Source: JBLNDG01 sp050261415 (GTDB taxonomy: Bacteria > Bacillota > Clostridia > Lutisporales > Lutisporaceae). Taken from it: a DNA stretch of 7,195 bases. A program made the position numbers and the translations under genes. The notes beneath the pieces were generated by a model, which was not told the DNA's origin, searched no databases, and saw only the letters and a list, made by a program, of their open reading frames with translations. The first letter of the stretch is position 1; each line of letters opens with the position of its first letter. This document shows, one piece after another, positions 1 to 7,195 of the stretch. The DNA lies in contig JBLNDG010000189.1 of NCBI GenBank assembly GCA_050261415.1, positions 1-7,195 of the forward strand. The letters run 5' to 3'.

Positions 1-121
1 CCCGATGGGGAGATAGAGTTTGTTGGAAGAACTGACTATCAGGTTAAGATCAGGGGTTTCAGGATAGAACTTGCTGAAATCGAGGCTTGTTTACTGGAGC
101 ATGAAGAAATTAGGGAAGCGG
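1..121 (+). repeat. Left copy of an exact 121-bp terminal direct repeat
   Basis: Bases 1-121 match bases 7075-7195 with no mismatch by direct reading (CCCGATGGGGAGATAGAG at the left edge, GAAATTAGGGAAGCGG at the right). The copies are 7074 bp apart, a multiple of three, and encode the same A8 region in the same frame. The most likely origin is the overlap an assembler leaves when a contig starts and ends at the same graph node. Confidence 0.98.
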
Positions 122-330
122 CTGTAATTCTATATCGTAATGAAAACCATGACGGCGAGCTTCGTGCATTTATTAAAGCCGATAAAGCTTTGAAGCCAAC
201 TGATATAAAACGCTTTCTCTCAGATAAACTTCCTGATTATATGATACCTTCATATTATATCAATATCGAAAGCATGCCCCTTACTCCCAATAATAAAATT
301 GACAGGAATGCTTTAAGTAAATATGGCGTA
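1..330 (+). other. Adenylation domain, C-terminal end only (motifs A8-A10)
   Basis: This is the small C-terminal subdomain of an A domain, residues 1-110. It starts inside the A7/A8 region: PDG, then the A8 motif GRTDYQVKIRGFRIELAEIE at residues 9-28. It ends with A10, PNNKIDRNAL, at 96-105. Lys99 is the invariant A10 lysine that contacts substrate and AMP (position 517 of the specificity code). The usual NGK of A10 is NNK here. The substrate-binding core lies outside the window, so specificity cannot be read directly. Because bases 1-121 match the end of the Gly-type A domain exactly, this is either the tail of another Gly-type domain or the same domain closed onto itself. It hands its amino acid to the PCP immediately downstream. 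Confidence 0.93.
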
Positions 331-3300
331 GACTTCAGTTCCAGGATGAACTACTCCGCCCCGTCAAACGACACGCAATCAAAACTGGTATCTATATGGG
401 AGGAGATACTGAATTTAAGCGGTATAGGCGTAGAAGACAATTTTTTTGAAATAGGCGGCAATTCTTTAATGGCGATGCTGTTAGTATCGAAAATCAATAA
501 GGAATTCGGTATAGCCATTCCTTTGAATGAAACTCTGAGAAGGCAGAACATAAGAGAATTGGCGGAATATATAGATAGTATAAACACTAATATATACTCA
601 ACAATAAAATATGTCGCCCAAAAGGAATATTACCAAGTATCTTCAGCCCAGAAAAGATTATTTATACTGAATCAAATAGAAGATATTGGCACAAGTTATA
701 ATATGCCGGGGATCATGTCGATAGAAGGAGAGTTGGATTTGGCACGACTTAAAGATGCTTTTAATCTGCTTCTAAAAAGACATGAGATTCTTAGGACATC
801 ATTTGAATTAGTTAACGGTCAGCCTGTTCAGAAAATAAGTCAGAATGTTGAAATAAATCTGGACTATTATGACAATTCATACGGCGAAATACATGAGATT
901 AGTGAGATGCTCAATGATTTTGTCAGGCCGTTTGATTTGTCCAAAGCTCCCCTTCTAAGGGTAAGACTTGTTAAGGTAGAAAATAACAAGCATCTGTTAT
1001 TGTTTGACATGCATCATATAATAGCTGATGGAATATCTACAGGCCTTATTATAAATGAAGTCGTAAAGCTGTATGACGGATATAGATTACCTGAATTGAA
1101 ACTACAGTACAAAGATTTTTCAGAGTGGCAGAATAACCTGTTTTCAAGTGACGCTATAAAAAGGCAGAAAGAGTACTGGGAGCAAGTTTTTTCCGGTGAA
1201 ATACCTGTATTGAATATACATACGGATTTCCCAAGACCCAAGATTCACAGGTATGAAGGCTCCAGGGTTGATATCGTTATTGGGGAAGATTTGTCAAATA
1301 AGCTTATAAAAATGACATCCGAAATGGGAGTAACACTTTTTATTACCTTATTGACTTCATTTTATATTTTATTATACAAATATTCAGGTCAAAACGATAT
1401 TGTGATCGGAACGCCAATAGCAGGCAGAAACCACCCGGACCTGGAAGATATGATAGGAATGTTTGCAAATACTCTTGCCATGAGGAATTACCCGGATGGG
1501 CACAAAACATTCAGGAGTTTTTTAAATGAAGTAAAAGAGAATGCATTTAGGGCTTATGAGAATCAAGACTACCAATTTGAAGAACTGATTGACAATTTAA
1601 AGGTACGCAGGGATATGGGAAGAAACCCGCTTTTTGACATAGCCTTTACACTTCAAGACGAATATCTTCCTAAGATAGGGGTAAGGAGCAAGAATTTGAA
1701 ATTCACTCATTACGAATTTGAAAGCAATACATCAAAGTTTGACCTGACAATATTTGCAGCCCGGATAAAAGGAAATATAAAAATTTCCATGGAATATAGC
1801 ACTAACCTGTTCAGGCCGGAAACTGTAAAAAGAATGCTGATACATTACGAAAATATTCTCAGACAGGTGGCCGACAATCCTTCCATCGAGATTTCAAAAG
1901 TATGCATATTGTCAGAGGAAGAGTTACGGATATGGCGAGGATTCAACAATACCCGATCGGATTATCCAAGGAACAGCACTATTCATAGGCTGTTTGAAGA
2001 GCAGGTAAGAAAGACGCCTGAAAATATAGCGGTGTTATCCAAAGACACAAAAATAACCTATTCGGAATTGAATGAAAGTGCAAACCAACTGGCTGCATAT
2101 CTGCGTCATGCATTGAATATTGTCCCGGACTCAAGAGTTGGAGTTTTGATGACAAGGTCAAAATATATCTTGATTGCGATTCTTGGGATTCTAAAGGCAG
2201 GGGGCGCATATGTGCCAATTGATCCTGCTTATCCGGAAGATAGAATAAAGCATATCATAAACGATGCTGGTATAAATGTAGTTGTTTCAGTAAAGAAATA
2301 TATTGGATTACTGAACAGACTTCAGTGGGAATGCAGGGAATTCCATGCATATATATGCATGGATAGTGCTGATGTTTACAATGAAGAAGAATATGAAAAC
2401 AAGCTGATGGATAAAGAGCTATGGGATTATGTAGGTAGCACGGCAACTGACGATATCACCGGCGGCGGATGGGTCAGCAGCTATACCGGTGAGCCTTTTT
2501 CCAGGTTGGAGATGGATGAATATGCGGATAATATATTCGTGAAACTTAAGCCATACTTGCATGAGAAAGCAAGAGTATTGGAGATTGGATGCTCTTCAGG
2601 TCTAAGTATGTATAAAATTGCACCTTATGTTGGATTTTATTATGGAACCGACCTATCCAGCGTTATAATCGAAAACAATAAGCAAAAGATATTGAAAGAG
2701 AACATTGATAATATAAAGGTTGAATGCATTCAGGCAGATGAGATTGACAAGCTTTCTGAAAGAGAATTTGACATCGTTATTATGAATAGTGTTGTTCAAT
2801 CTTTCAATGGATATAATTATTTGAGAAGGGTTATCTCCAAAGCCATAAATCTTATGGCGGATAAGGGTATATTGTTTATTGGAGATATTATGGACCAGGA
2901 TCTTAAATCAGAATTTTACAGGTCTCTGATGGAGTTTAAACAAAATAACTTAAATTCCGGTTACAGGACAAAACTTGATTTTTCGTCGGAATTGTTTGTA
3001 TCAAGAGGTTTCTTTGAGGACTTGGCTGTCGATTTGAAGGAAATATCGGGCATTGATTTTTCTTTAAAAAAGCACAGTATAAAAAATGAGTTGACCATGT
3101 ATCGTTATGATGCGATTTTTACAATAGATAAAAGCAAAAATGGAACACTTCGCAAGAAATCCAAGTATCAATACGGCATAAATGATGTCATGGATTTCAC
3201 ATACCCGTATACTCCATCTCAAGTCAGCGCGGAAAACCTAGCGTATGTTATTTATACATCAGGGTCTACAGGTAAACCGAAAGGGGTAAAGGTTACTCAT

Positions 3301-6300
3301 CGTGGACTTGTGAATTATATATGGTGGGCAAATAAAACATATGTCAGGGGCGAAAAACTTGGCTTCCCGCTATATTCTTCCATATCTTTCGATTTGACCA
3401 TTACATCTATATTCACTCCGCTTATCTCGGGAAATGTTGTGGTGCTGTATGAGGAAGACAGGAATATTATATCTTTACTGGAGGATATACTGGCGGAGAA
3501 AAATGTAGGCATTATTAAGCTAACTCCGACTCACCTTAGCATACTTAATTCATTAAGACTGGAAAAATCCAATATTAAGAGAATAATTGTAGGCGGAGAG
3601 AATTTTAAAACCGAGCTCGCCAGAAAAATACACAATAAGTTTCATGGCGAAGTTGAAATATATAATGAATACGGTCCTACCGAGACAGTTGTTGGTTGCA
3701 TGATTTACAAGTTTGATCCCGATAAGGATATCAGAGATTCTGTTCCCATAGGTACTTCAATCGATAATGTAAGGGTGTATCTGCTGGATAATGACTATAA
3801 CCATGTTTGTATTGGAGGAATAGGACAGATATATATTGCAGGCGATGGAGTGGCGAAGGGTTACATGAATTTGCCCGAACTGACAAATAAAAAATTCATA
3901 GACGATCCCTTCTGGAGAGGAGATGTGATGTATGCTTCAGGGGATCTGGCAAGGTTGCTTCCTGACGGTAACCTTGAGTTTTTAGGCAGGAAGGACAATC
4001 AGGTAAAAATACGAGGGTATAGGGTGGAATTGGATGAAATTGAAGCTAGGTTGCTTGAACATAGCTTAATAGAAGACGCGGTTGCAATAGATATTGATGA
4101 AGCTGATGGAAGCAAATGTATTTGCGCATACCTTGTTTCAAATCGCGACGTGGATATAAATGATATCAGGGAATATTTATCAAAAAAATTACCGGATTAT
4201 ATGGTTCCGTCATATTACGTAAAAATGAAAAAGATACCGTACACATTGAACGGAAAGGTGGATAGGGATAACCTGCCGGCGCCTTCAAATCAATTTGAGG
4301 ATTCTGCGAATTTGTTTGCAAGGGATAACGAATATGAAAGTAAATTGCAAATGATATGGAAGAAAGTGCTGGGTCCGGGTGTTGGGAAAATTGAAAGAGA
4401 GGACAATTTTTTCAATCTTGGAGGCCATTCGCTAAAAGCAATAACCCTTGCAGATATGATACATAGGGAATTTGGTACCGAAATACCTTTAAGAGAAATA
4501 TTTAGTAAACCCACATTTAGAGAGCAGGCAATTTATATAAGCCAATCGAAGCAGAATATTTATACTCTGCTCAATCCTGTTGAGAAACGGGAATATTATC
4601 CTTTATCGCCGGCTCAAAGGAGATTGTTTGTTATCTGCCGGATGGAAGGTACCGGAACAAGCTACAATATGCCCTTCAGCGCCGTTTTAAGGGGAAAACT
4701 GGATATATCCAAACTGACAAAGGCTTTTAAGGTATTAGTAAGGAGGCATGAGTCACTAAGGACATCAATATTTTTTGCCGAAGGTGAACCTATGCAAAAG
4801 ATACACGAGGATATTAATTTTGAATTGATACAAAAAGAATCCAGGGAAGAGGAAATAGACATCCTGATGGCCAATTTCATAAGACCGTTCAAATTGGATG
4901 AAGCACCGCTATTCAGGGCGGAAATCGTTAGGATAGATGAAGAATGTCATATATTGTTTTGCGACATGCATCATATAATATCTGACGGTTTATCAATGAA
5001 TATTATAATCAAAGAGCTGGAAGACCTCTATTATGATACAGCCTTACCCGAGTTGACGATACAGTATAAGGATTATGCTGTATGGCAGAATAGTGTTTTA
5101 GGAGAGGATACTGTTAAAAAACAGGATAAATATTGGATAGACCTTTTTAAAGGAGAGATTCCTGTAGTAAATATGCCGTCGGATTATCCAAGACCAGCTT
5201 TAAAAAGCTTTGAGGGCGACAGGGTCATTAAAAGATTCGATGAGACGGTTACTGCGAGACTCAGGCGACTCGGGCAAGAAGCGGGCGCTACGCTTTATAT
5301 GGTGCTGCTGGCGATATTTAATATCACTGTTTCGAAATACACATCTCAGGAGGATATAATAATCGGGACACCTGTATCAACCAGAGGACATAGCTATTTG
5401 AATAATATAGTGGGGCTTTTTATTAACATGCTTGCAATGAGGAACTGTGCAAATGGGTACAAAACATTTAGTGAATTCTTGGGGGAAGTAAAGGAAAATG
5501 CAATAAGGGCTTTTGAGAATAGAGATTATCAATTTGAGGAATTGGTATCAAGGCTTAACCTTAAAAGGGACATGAGCAGAAATCCGCTATTCGATATTGT
5601 TTTTGCACTTCAAAACAACGAGGCTGTGAAAAGAAGTAAAAGGGACATATCTATTATTCCCCGCGACAAGAAGCTTTACACTTCAAAATTTGATATTACC
5701 TTAAATGTAATTGAAATGAATGATTTTTTAGAACTTGAATTTGAATATTGTACAAAATTGTTTAAAAAAGAGACAATAGAAAGATTTATCTCTTGTTTTG
5801 AAAACATAACAAAGGAAGTTATCGATGACCCGAATTTAAAGTTGTCTGACATAAAGCCGATCCCGAATGATGAAATATATCATATTATACACGATTTTAA
5901 CGACACGGCGAGGGAGTATGAAAAAGACAAGACAATACATGGGCAGTTTGAAGAGCAGGCCGCGAGGACTCCGGATGGTATAGCAGTAATATATGGGGAT
6001 AAGGGGATAACATATAGGGAATTGAATGAAAAGGCCAACCGGATAGCAAGGCGCCTGAGGGAAAAGGGAACAGTCAGGGACAGCATAGTGGGGATAATGG
6101 TGGATAGATCCATTGAGATGATAATAGGGATAATGGCGGTGCTTAAAGCAGGAGGCGCATACCTGCCGATAGACCCATCATATCCGAGGGACAGGATATC
6201 GTTCATGATAAAGGACAGCGGGACAAGGATATTGCTGACAGAGGGAAAGTATCTCGACACGGCTGCCTGCGTCAAAGGAGAAGTGATAGATATAAGAGAT

Positions 6301-7195
6301 GCAGGGACATACCATGAAGATGGGTCGAATGTGAAAAATGAGAATGCCCCTGAGGACTTGGCGTATGTCATATACACATCGGGCTCCACGGGGAAACCTA
6401 AGGGAGTAATGATAGAACACAGGTCGGTGATCAACTTTTTTGCCGGTATGGAGGACAAAATAGATTTTTCACCTTCGAAGACCATAATGTCCCTTACAAC
6501 GATTTCATTCGATATCTTTGTACTTGAGACCTTATTGCCGCTGACAAAGGGGATGACGGTAGTAGTAGCCGGAGAAGAGGAGCAGAGGGATCACAAGCGG
6601 CTAAGGAAAGCGATAATAAGGAATAATGTAGAAATGCTGCAGATGACGCCGTCAAGGCTGCAATTGATGGTGAGCGACGGCAACGGGATACTGCAGATAG
6701 ACAGTATAAAGGAATTGATGGTAGGAGGGGAGGCCTTTCCGCAAAGACTGCTGGAGAAAGTAAGGGAGCAATTCCGTGGGAGGATATATAACATGTACGG
6801 TCCCACTGAGACAACGGTGTGGTCTACAGTGAAGGAACTCACGGGGAGTCAGGAAGTAACCATTGGGAAGCCAATAGCCAACACGCAGGTGTACATACTG
6901 GACAAGTATCAGAAAGTGGTACCGGTAGGTGTAGAAGGTGAACTTTATATTTCGGGAGACGGTTTGGCAAGGGGGTACTTGAACAGGTCTGAATTGACCA
7001 GGGAGAAATTCGTATCAAATCCCTTCATACCCGGGGCAAAGATGTATAGGACAGGCGACATGGCAAGATGGCTGCCCGATGGGGAGATAGAGTTTGTTGG
7101 AAGAACTGACTATCAGGTTAAGATCAGGGGTTTCAGGATAGAACTTGCTGAAATCGAGGCTTGTTTACTGGAGCATGAAGAAATTAGGGAAGCGG
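1..7195 (+). CDS. Nonribosomal peptide synthetase, internal fragment (A-tail, PCP, C, A with inserted MT, PCP, C, A), open at both ends
   Basis: Frame 1 is open for all 2398 codons; neither start nor stop lies in the window. The protein is a cytoplasmic multimodular NRPS assembly line. A domains activate amino acids as adenylates, PCPs carry them as phosphopantetheine thioesters, and C domains form the peptide bonds. Domain order is A(end)-PCP-C-A[MT]-PCP-C-A(start), which is one complete methylating module flanked by parts of two others. The signature motifs are visible: C-domain HHxxxDG at residues 338-344 and 1657-1663, PCP serines 155 and 1477, A3 motifs at 1082-1097 and 2122-2137, and a SAM-binding motif at 859-868. 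Lack of E, TE or R domains and of docking regions marks it as internal elongation machinery. Specificity codes predict Asn, then Gly. The final product and the gene name cannot be recognised. The first and last 121 bases are identical and in phase, so the true ends are uncertain. Confidence 0.97.
370..576 (+). other. Peptidyl carrier protein (PCP/thiolation) domain 1
   Basis: A four-helix carrier domain of about 69 residues (124-192), matching the usual size. The phosphopantetheine attachment motif is DNFFEIGGNSLMAM, with the modified Ser155 at bases 463-465. A phosphopantetheinyl transferase, not encoded here, would arm it. The helix II start is normal. The segment after IPL reads NETLRRQNIRELAEYI instead of the common xEIFxxPTIxxLAxYI, so the loop before helix III is atypical; helix III itself is recognisable. 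It carries the aminoacyl or peptidyl donor for the C domain that follows after a linker of about 18 residues. Confidence 0.95.
628..1908 (+). other. Condensation (C) domain 1, probably LCL type
   Basis: A full-length C domain of about 427 residues (210-636). It joins the chain on PCP-1 to the methylated Asn-type residue on PCP-2. Motifs in order: C1 SSAQKRL (214-220); C2 RHEILRTSF (260-268); C3 MHHIIADG (337-344), with catalytic His339 and structural Asp343; C4 YKDFSEWQ (370-377); C5 DIVIGTPIAGRNHPD (466-480); and RNPLFDIAFTLQ (541-552). No epimerization domain precedes it. Together with the standard HHxxxDG context, this favours an LCL domain that accepts an L or achiral (Gly) donor. LCL versus DCL was judged from context and not from a tree. 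No sign of a cyclization or starter C domain. Confidence 0.94.
1981..4284 (+). other. Adenylation domain, Asn-type code, interrupted between motifs A2 and A3 by a methyltransferase
   Basis: Residues 661-1428, about 770 long against the usual 500; the excess is the inserted methyltransferase. Motifs: A1-region ITYSELNESANQL (685-697); A2 LKAGGAYVPID (731-741); insert; A3 YVIYTSGSTGKPKG (1082-1095); A4 SISFDLT (1127-1133); A5 NEYGPTET (1222-1229); A6 PIGTSIDNVRVY (1249-1260); A7 MYASGDLARL (1310-1319), where the usual TGD is SGD; A8 GRKDNQVKIRGYRVELDEIE (1329-1348); A10 NGKVDR (1417-1422). The ten-residue specificity code, aligned by eye to GrsA-Phe numbering, is D1131 L1132 T1135 K1173 I1196 G1198 E1223 V1231 G1232 K1419, i.e. 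DLTKIGEVGK. From memory this matches known Asn-activating codes (DLTK-x-GEVGK); Asp codes have H-I/V-G in place of EVG. Asn is therefore the best call. Confidence 0.9.
2419..3132 (+). other. SAM-dependent methyltransferase (M) domain embedded in the Asn-type A domain
   Basis: A class I methyltransferase of about 238 residues (807-1044). It begins LWDYVG, followed by a GGGWVSSYTGEPFSRLEMDE block (821-840). The SAM-binding motif I is VLEIGCSSG (859-867). The strand-2 acidic residue is in YGTDLSS (881-887, Asp884). Next come QADEID (910-915) and FDIVIMNSVVQSF (923-935), the counterpart of the NSVVQYF motif of NRPS M domains. ILFIGDIMDQ (957-966) follows, and the family's C-terminal NELTxYRYD is at 1029-1037. 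All expected elements are present, so it should be active. M domains act on the aminoacyl residue, normally while it is held on the partner PCP. Insertion between A2 and A3 is rarer than between A8 and A9. From memory, characterised A2-A3 cases methylate side chains and A8-A9 cases methylate the backbone nitrogen, so the methylated atom is uncertain here. Confidence 0.93.
4327..4542 (+). other. Peptidyl carrier protein (PCP/thiolation) domain 2
   Basis: A textbook carrier domain of about 72 residues (1443-1514). Phosphopantetheine motif: DNFFNLGGHSLKA, with the modified Ser1477 at bases 4429-4431. It ends with the standard IPLREIFSKPTF segment and helix III. It lies directly after A10 of the Asn-type A domain, so it should carry the Asn residue during methylation and then present it to both flanking C domains: as acceptor for the upstream one and as donor for the downstream one. 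About 17 residues of linker separate it from the next C domain. Confidence 0.96.
4594..5859 (+). other. Condensation (C) domain 2, probably LCL type
   Basis: A complete C domain of about 422 residues (1532-1953). Motifs: C1 YPLSPAQRRLF (1533-1543); C2 RRHESLRTS (1581-1589); C3 MHHIISDGLSM (1656-1666), with catalytic His1658 at bases 4972-4974 and Asp1662; C4 YKDYAVWQ (1689-1696); C5 DIIIGTPVSTRGHSYL (1785-1800); and RNPLFDIVFALQ (1860-1871). No E domain precedes it, so an L-configured Asn donor is expected. It would form the bond between the methylated Asn-type residue and the next amino acid, predicted to be Gly. Its last 150 bases are very AT-rich: bases 5701-5820 are about 21% G+C by hand count. 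The A domain that follows is much richer in G+C. Confidence 0.95.
5938..7195 (+). other. Adenylation domain, Gly-type code, truncated by the window end after motif A8
   Basis: Residues 1980-2398. Motifs: GITYRELNEKANRIA (2002-2016); A2 LKAGGAYLPID (2048-2058); A3 YVIYTSGSTGKPKGV (2122-2136); A4 SFDIFVLETLLP (2169-2180); A5 NMYGPTET (2264-2271); A6 ELYISGDGLARGYLN (2314-2328); A7 MYRTGDMARW (2348-2357); A8 GRTDYQVKIRGFRIELAEIE (2367-2386). Nine of the ten code residues are visible: D2171 I2172 L2175 Q2214 M2240 G2242 M2265 V2273 W2274, giving DILQMGMVW. The A10 Lys falls past the window end. This closely resembles Gly codes of the DILQ-x-G-x-(I/V)-W-K type, so Gly is the prediction. The A2-A3 spacing is about 63 residues and uninterrupted, unlike the Asn-type domain. 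From about base 5940 the G+C content rises to about 45-57% by hand count, unlike the rest of the gene. Its own PCP is missing unless the sequence closes onto bases 1-576. Confidence 0.92.
7075..7195 (+). repeat. Right copy of the exact 121-bp terminal direct repeat
   Basis: This copy is identical to bases 1-121 and in the same reading frame, within motif A8 of the Gly-type A domain. It ends exactly at the window end, so the contig edge sets the repeat length and the real homology could be longer. There are no inverted-repeat ends, integrase site or target-site duplication to suggest a mobile element. Confidence 0.98.

Noticed and set aside
2260..3240. The expanded A2-A3 gap as a frameshift, intron or mobile insertion
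   Set aside because: The frame stays open throughout, and the insert is a complete methyltransferase with its motifs in order. This is a natural domain insertion and not a disruption.
351..4892. Several short open frames of about 60-80 codons in other frames or on the minus strand (e.g. 351-587, 1014-1241, 4290-4514, 4662-4892)
   Set aside because: All overlap well-conserved NRPS domain sequence in frame 1 and show no domain, ribosome-binding context or independent coding signal.
5860..5940. Possible epimerization or other extra domain between C-2 and the Gly-type A domain
   Set aside because: Only the normal C-A linker of about 26 residues is present, and no E-domain motifs occur anywhere in the window.
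5880..6485. Open reading frame of about 201 codons on the minus strand
   Set aside because: It lies wholly antisense to the Gly-type A domain, whose motifs A2-A4 are unmistakable on the plus strand. The translation is Ser/Ile/Leu-rich with no recognisable motif, and it arises from the purine-rich, AGG/GGG/ATA-heavy codon use of the real frame.
6494..6842. Overlapping short open frames within the A4-A5 region of the Gly-type A domain
   Set aside because: They are shadows of the GC-richer A core. The frame-1 protein retains A4, A5 and the full set of specificity residues.
1..7195. A circular plasmid, virus or extrachromosomal circle suggested by the direct terminal repeats
   Set aside because: No replication, partition, capsid or terminase gene and no noncoding origin-like region is present. 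Every base is internal NRPS coding sequence, and circularisation would give a gene without a stop.

Overview
The window is one uninterrupted piece of a giant nonribosomal peptide synthetase (NRPS) gene. It reads left to right in frame 1 from the first base to the last: 2398 codons, with no stop and no credible gene start. No second gene, RNA gene, mobile element, intergenic gap, promoter or terminator was found. The host looks like a low-GC Firmicute, most likely a clostridial or Paenibacillus-type bacterium. The reasons are AT-rich coding sequence, heavy use of AGG/AGA for Arg and ATA for Ile, and condensation domains in a style I associate with Firmicutes (SSAQKRLFILNQ, GTSYNMP).

Layout, with residue 1 = bases 1-3: C-terminal end of an adenylation (A) domain (residues 1-110); carrier protein PCP-1 (124-192, Ser155); condensation domain C-1 (about 210-636); an A domain with an Asn-type specificity code (661-1428) that is split between motifs A2 and A3 by a SAM-dependent methyltransferase (about 807-1044); PCP-2 (1443-1514, Ser1477); condensation domain C-2 (1532-1953); an A domain with a Gly-type code (1980-2398), cut by the window end just after motif A8. 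Catalytic residues are intact wherever they can be checked. There is no epimerization, thioesterase or reductase domain, so this is an internal elongation segment. It is predicted to add a methylated L-Asn and then Gly to a chain carried on PCP-1.

The first 121 bases are identical to the last 121. The implied unit is 7074 bp, exactly 2358 codons, so joining the ends gives an endless in-frame ORF of exactly two NRPS modules. This looks like a circular plasmid or virus contig, but the content says otherwise. The best explanation is an assembly-graph loop through a repeated A-domain segment inside a larger NRPS gene. The A domain at the start may therefore be another Gly-type domain, or the same locus read twice.

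Most interesting biologically are the rare A2-A3 position of the methyltransferase in an Asn-type A domain, which may mean side-chain rather than backbone methylation, and a sharp rise in GC content over the Gly-type A core, which suggests A-core exchange or gene conversion.
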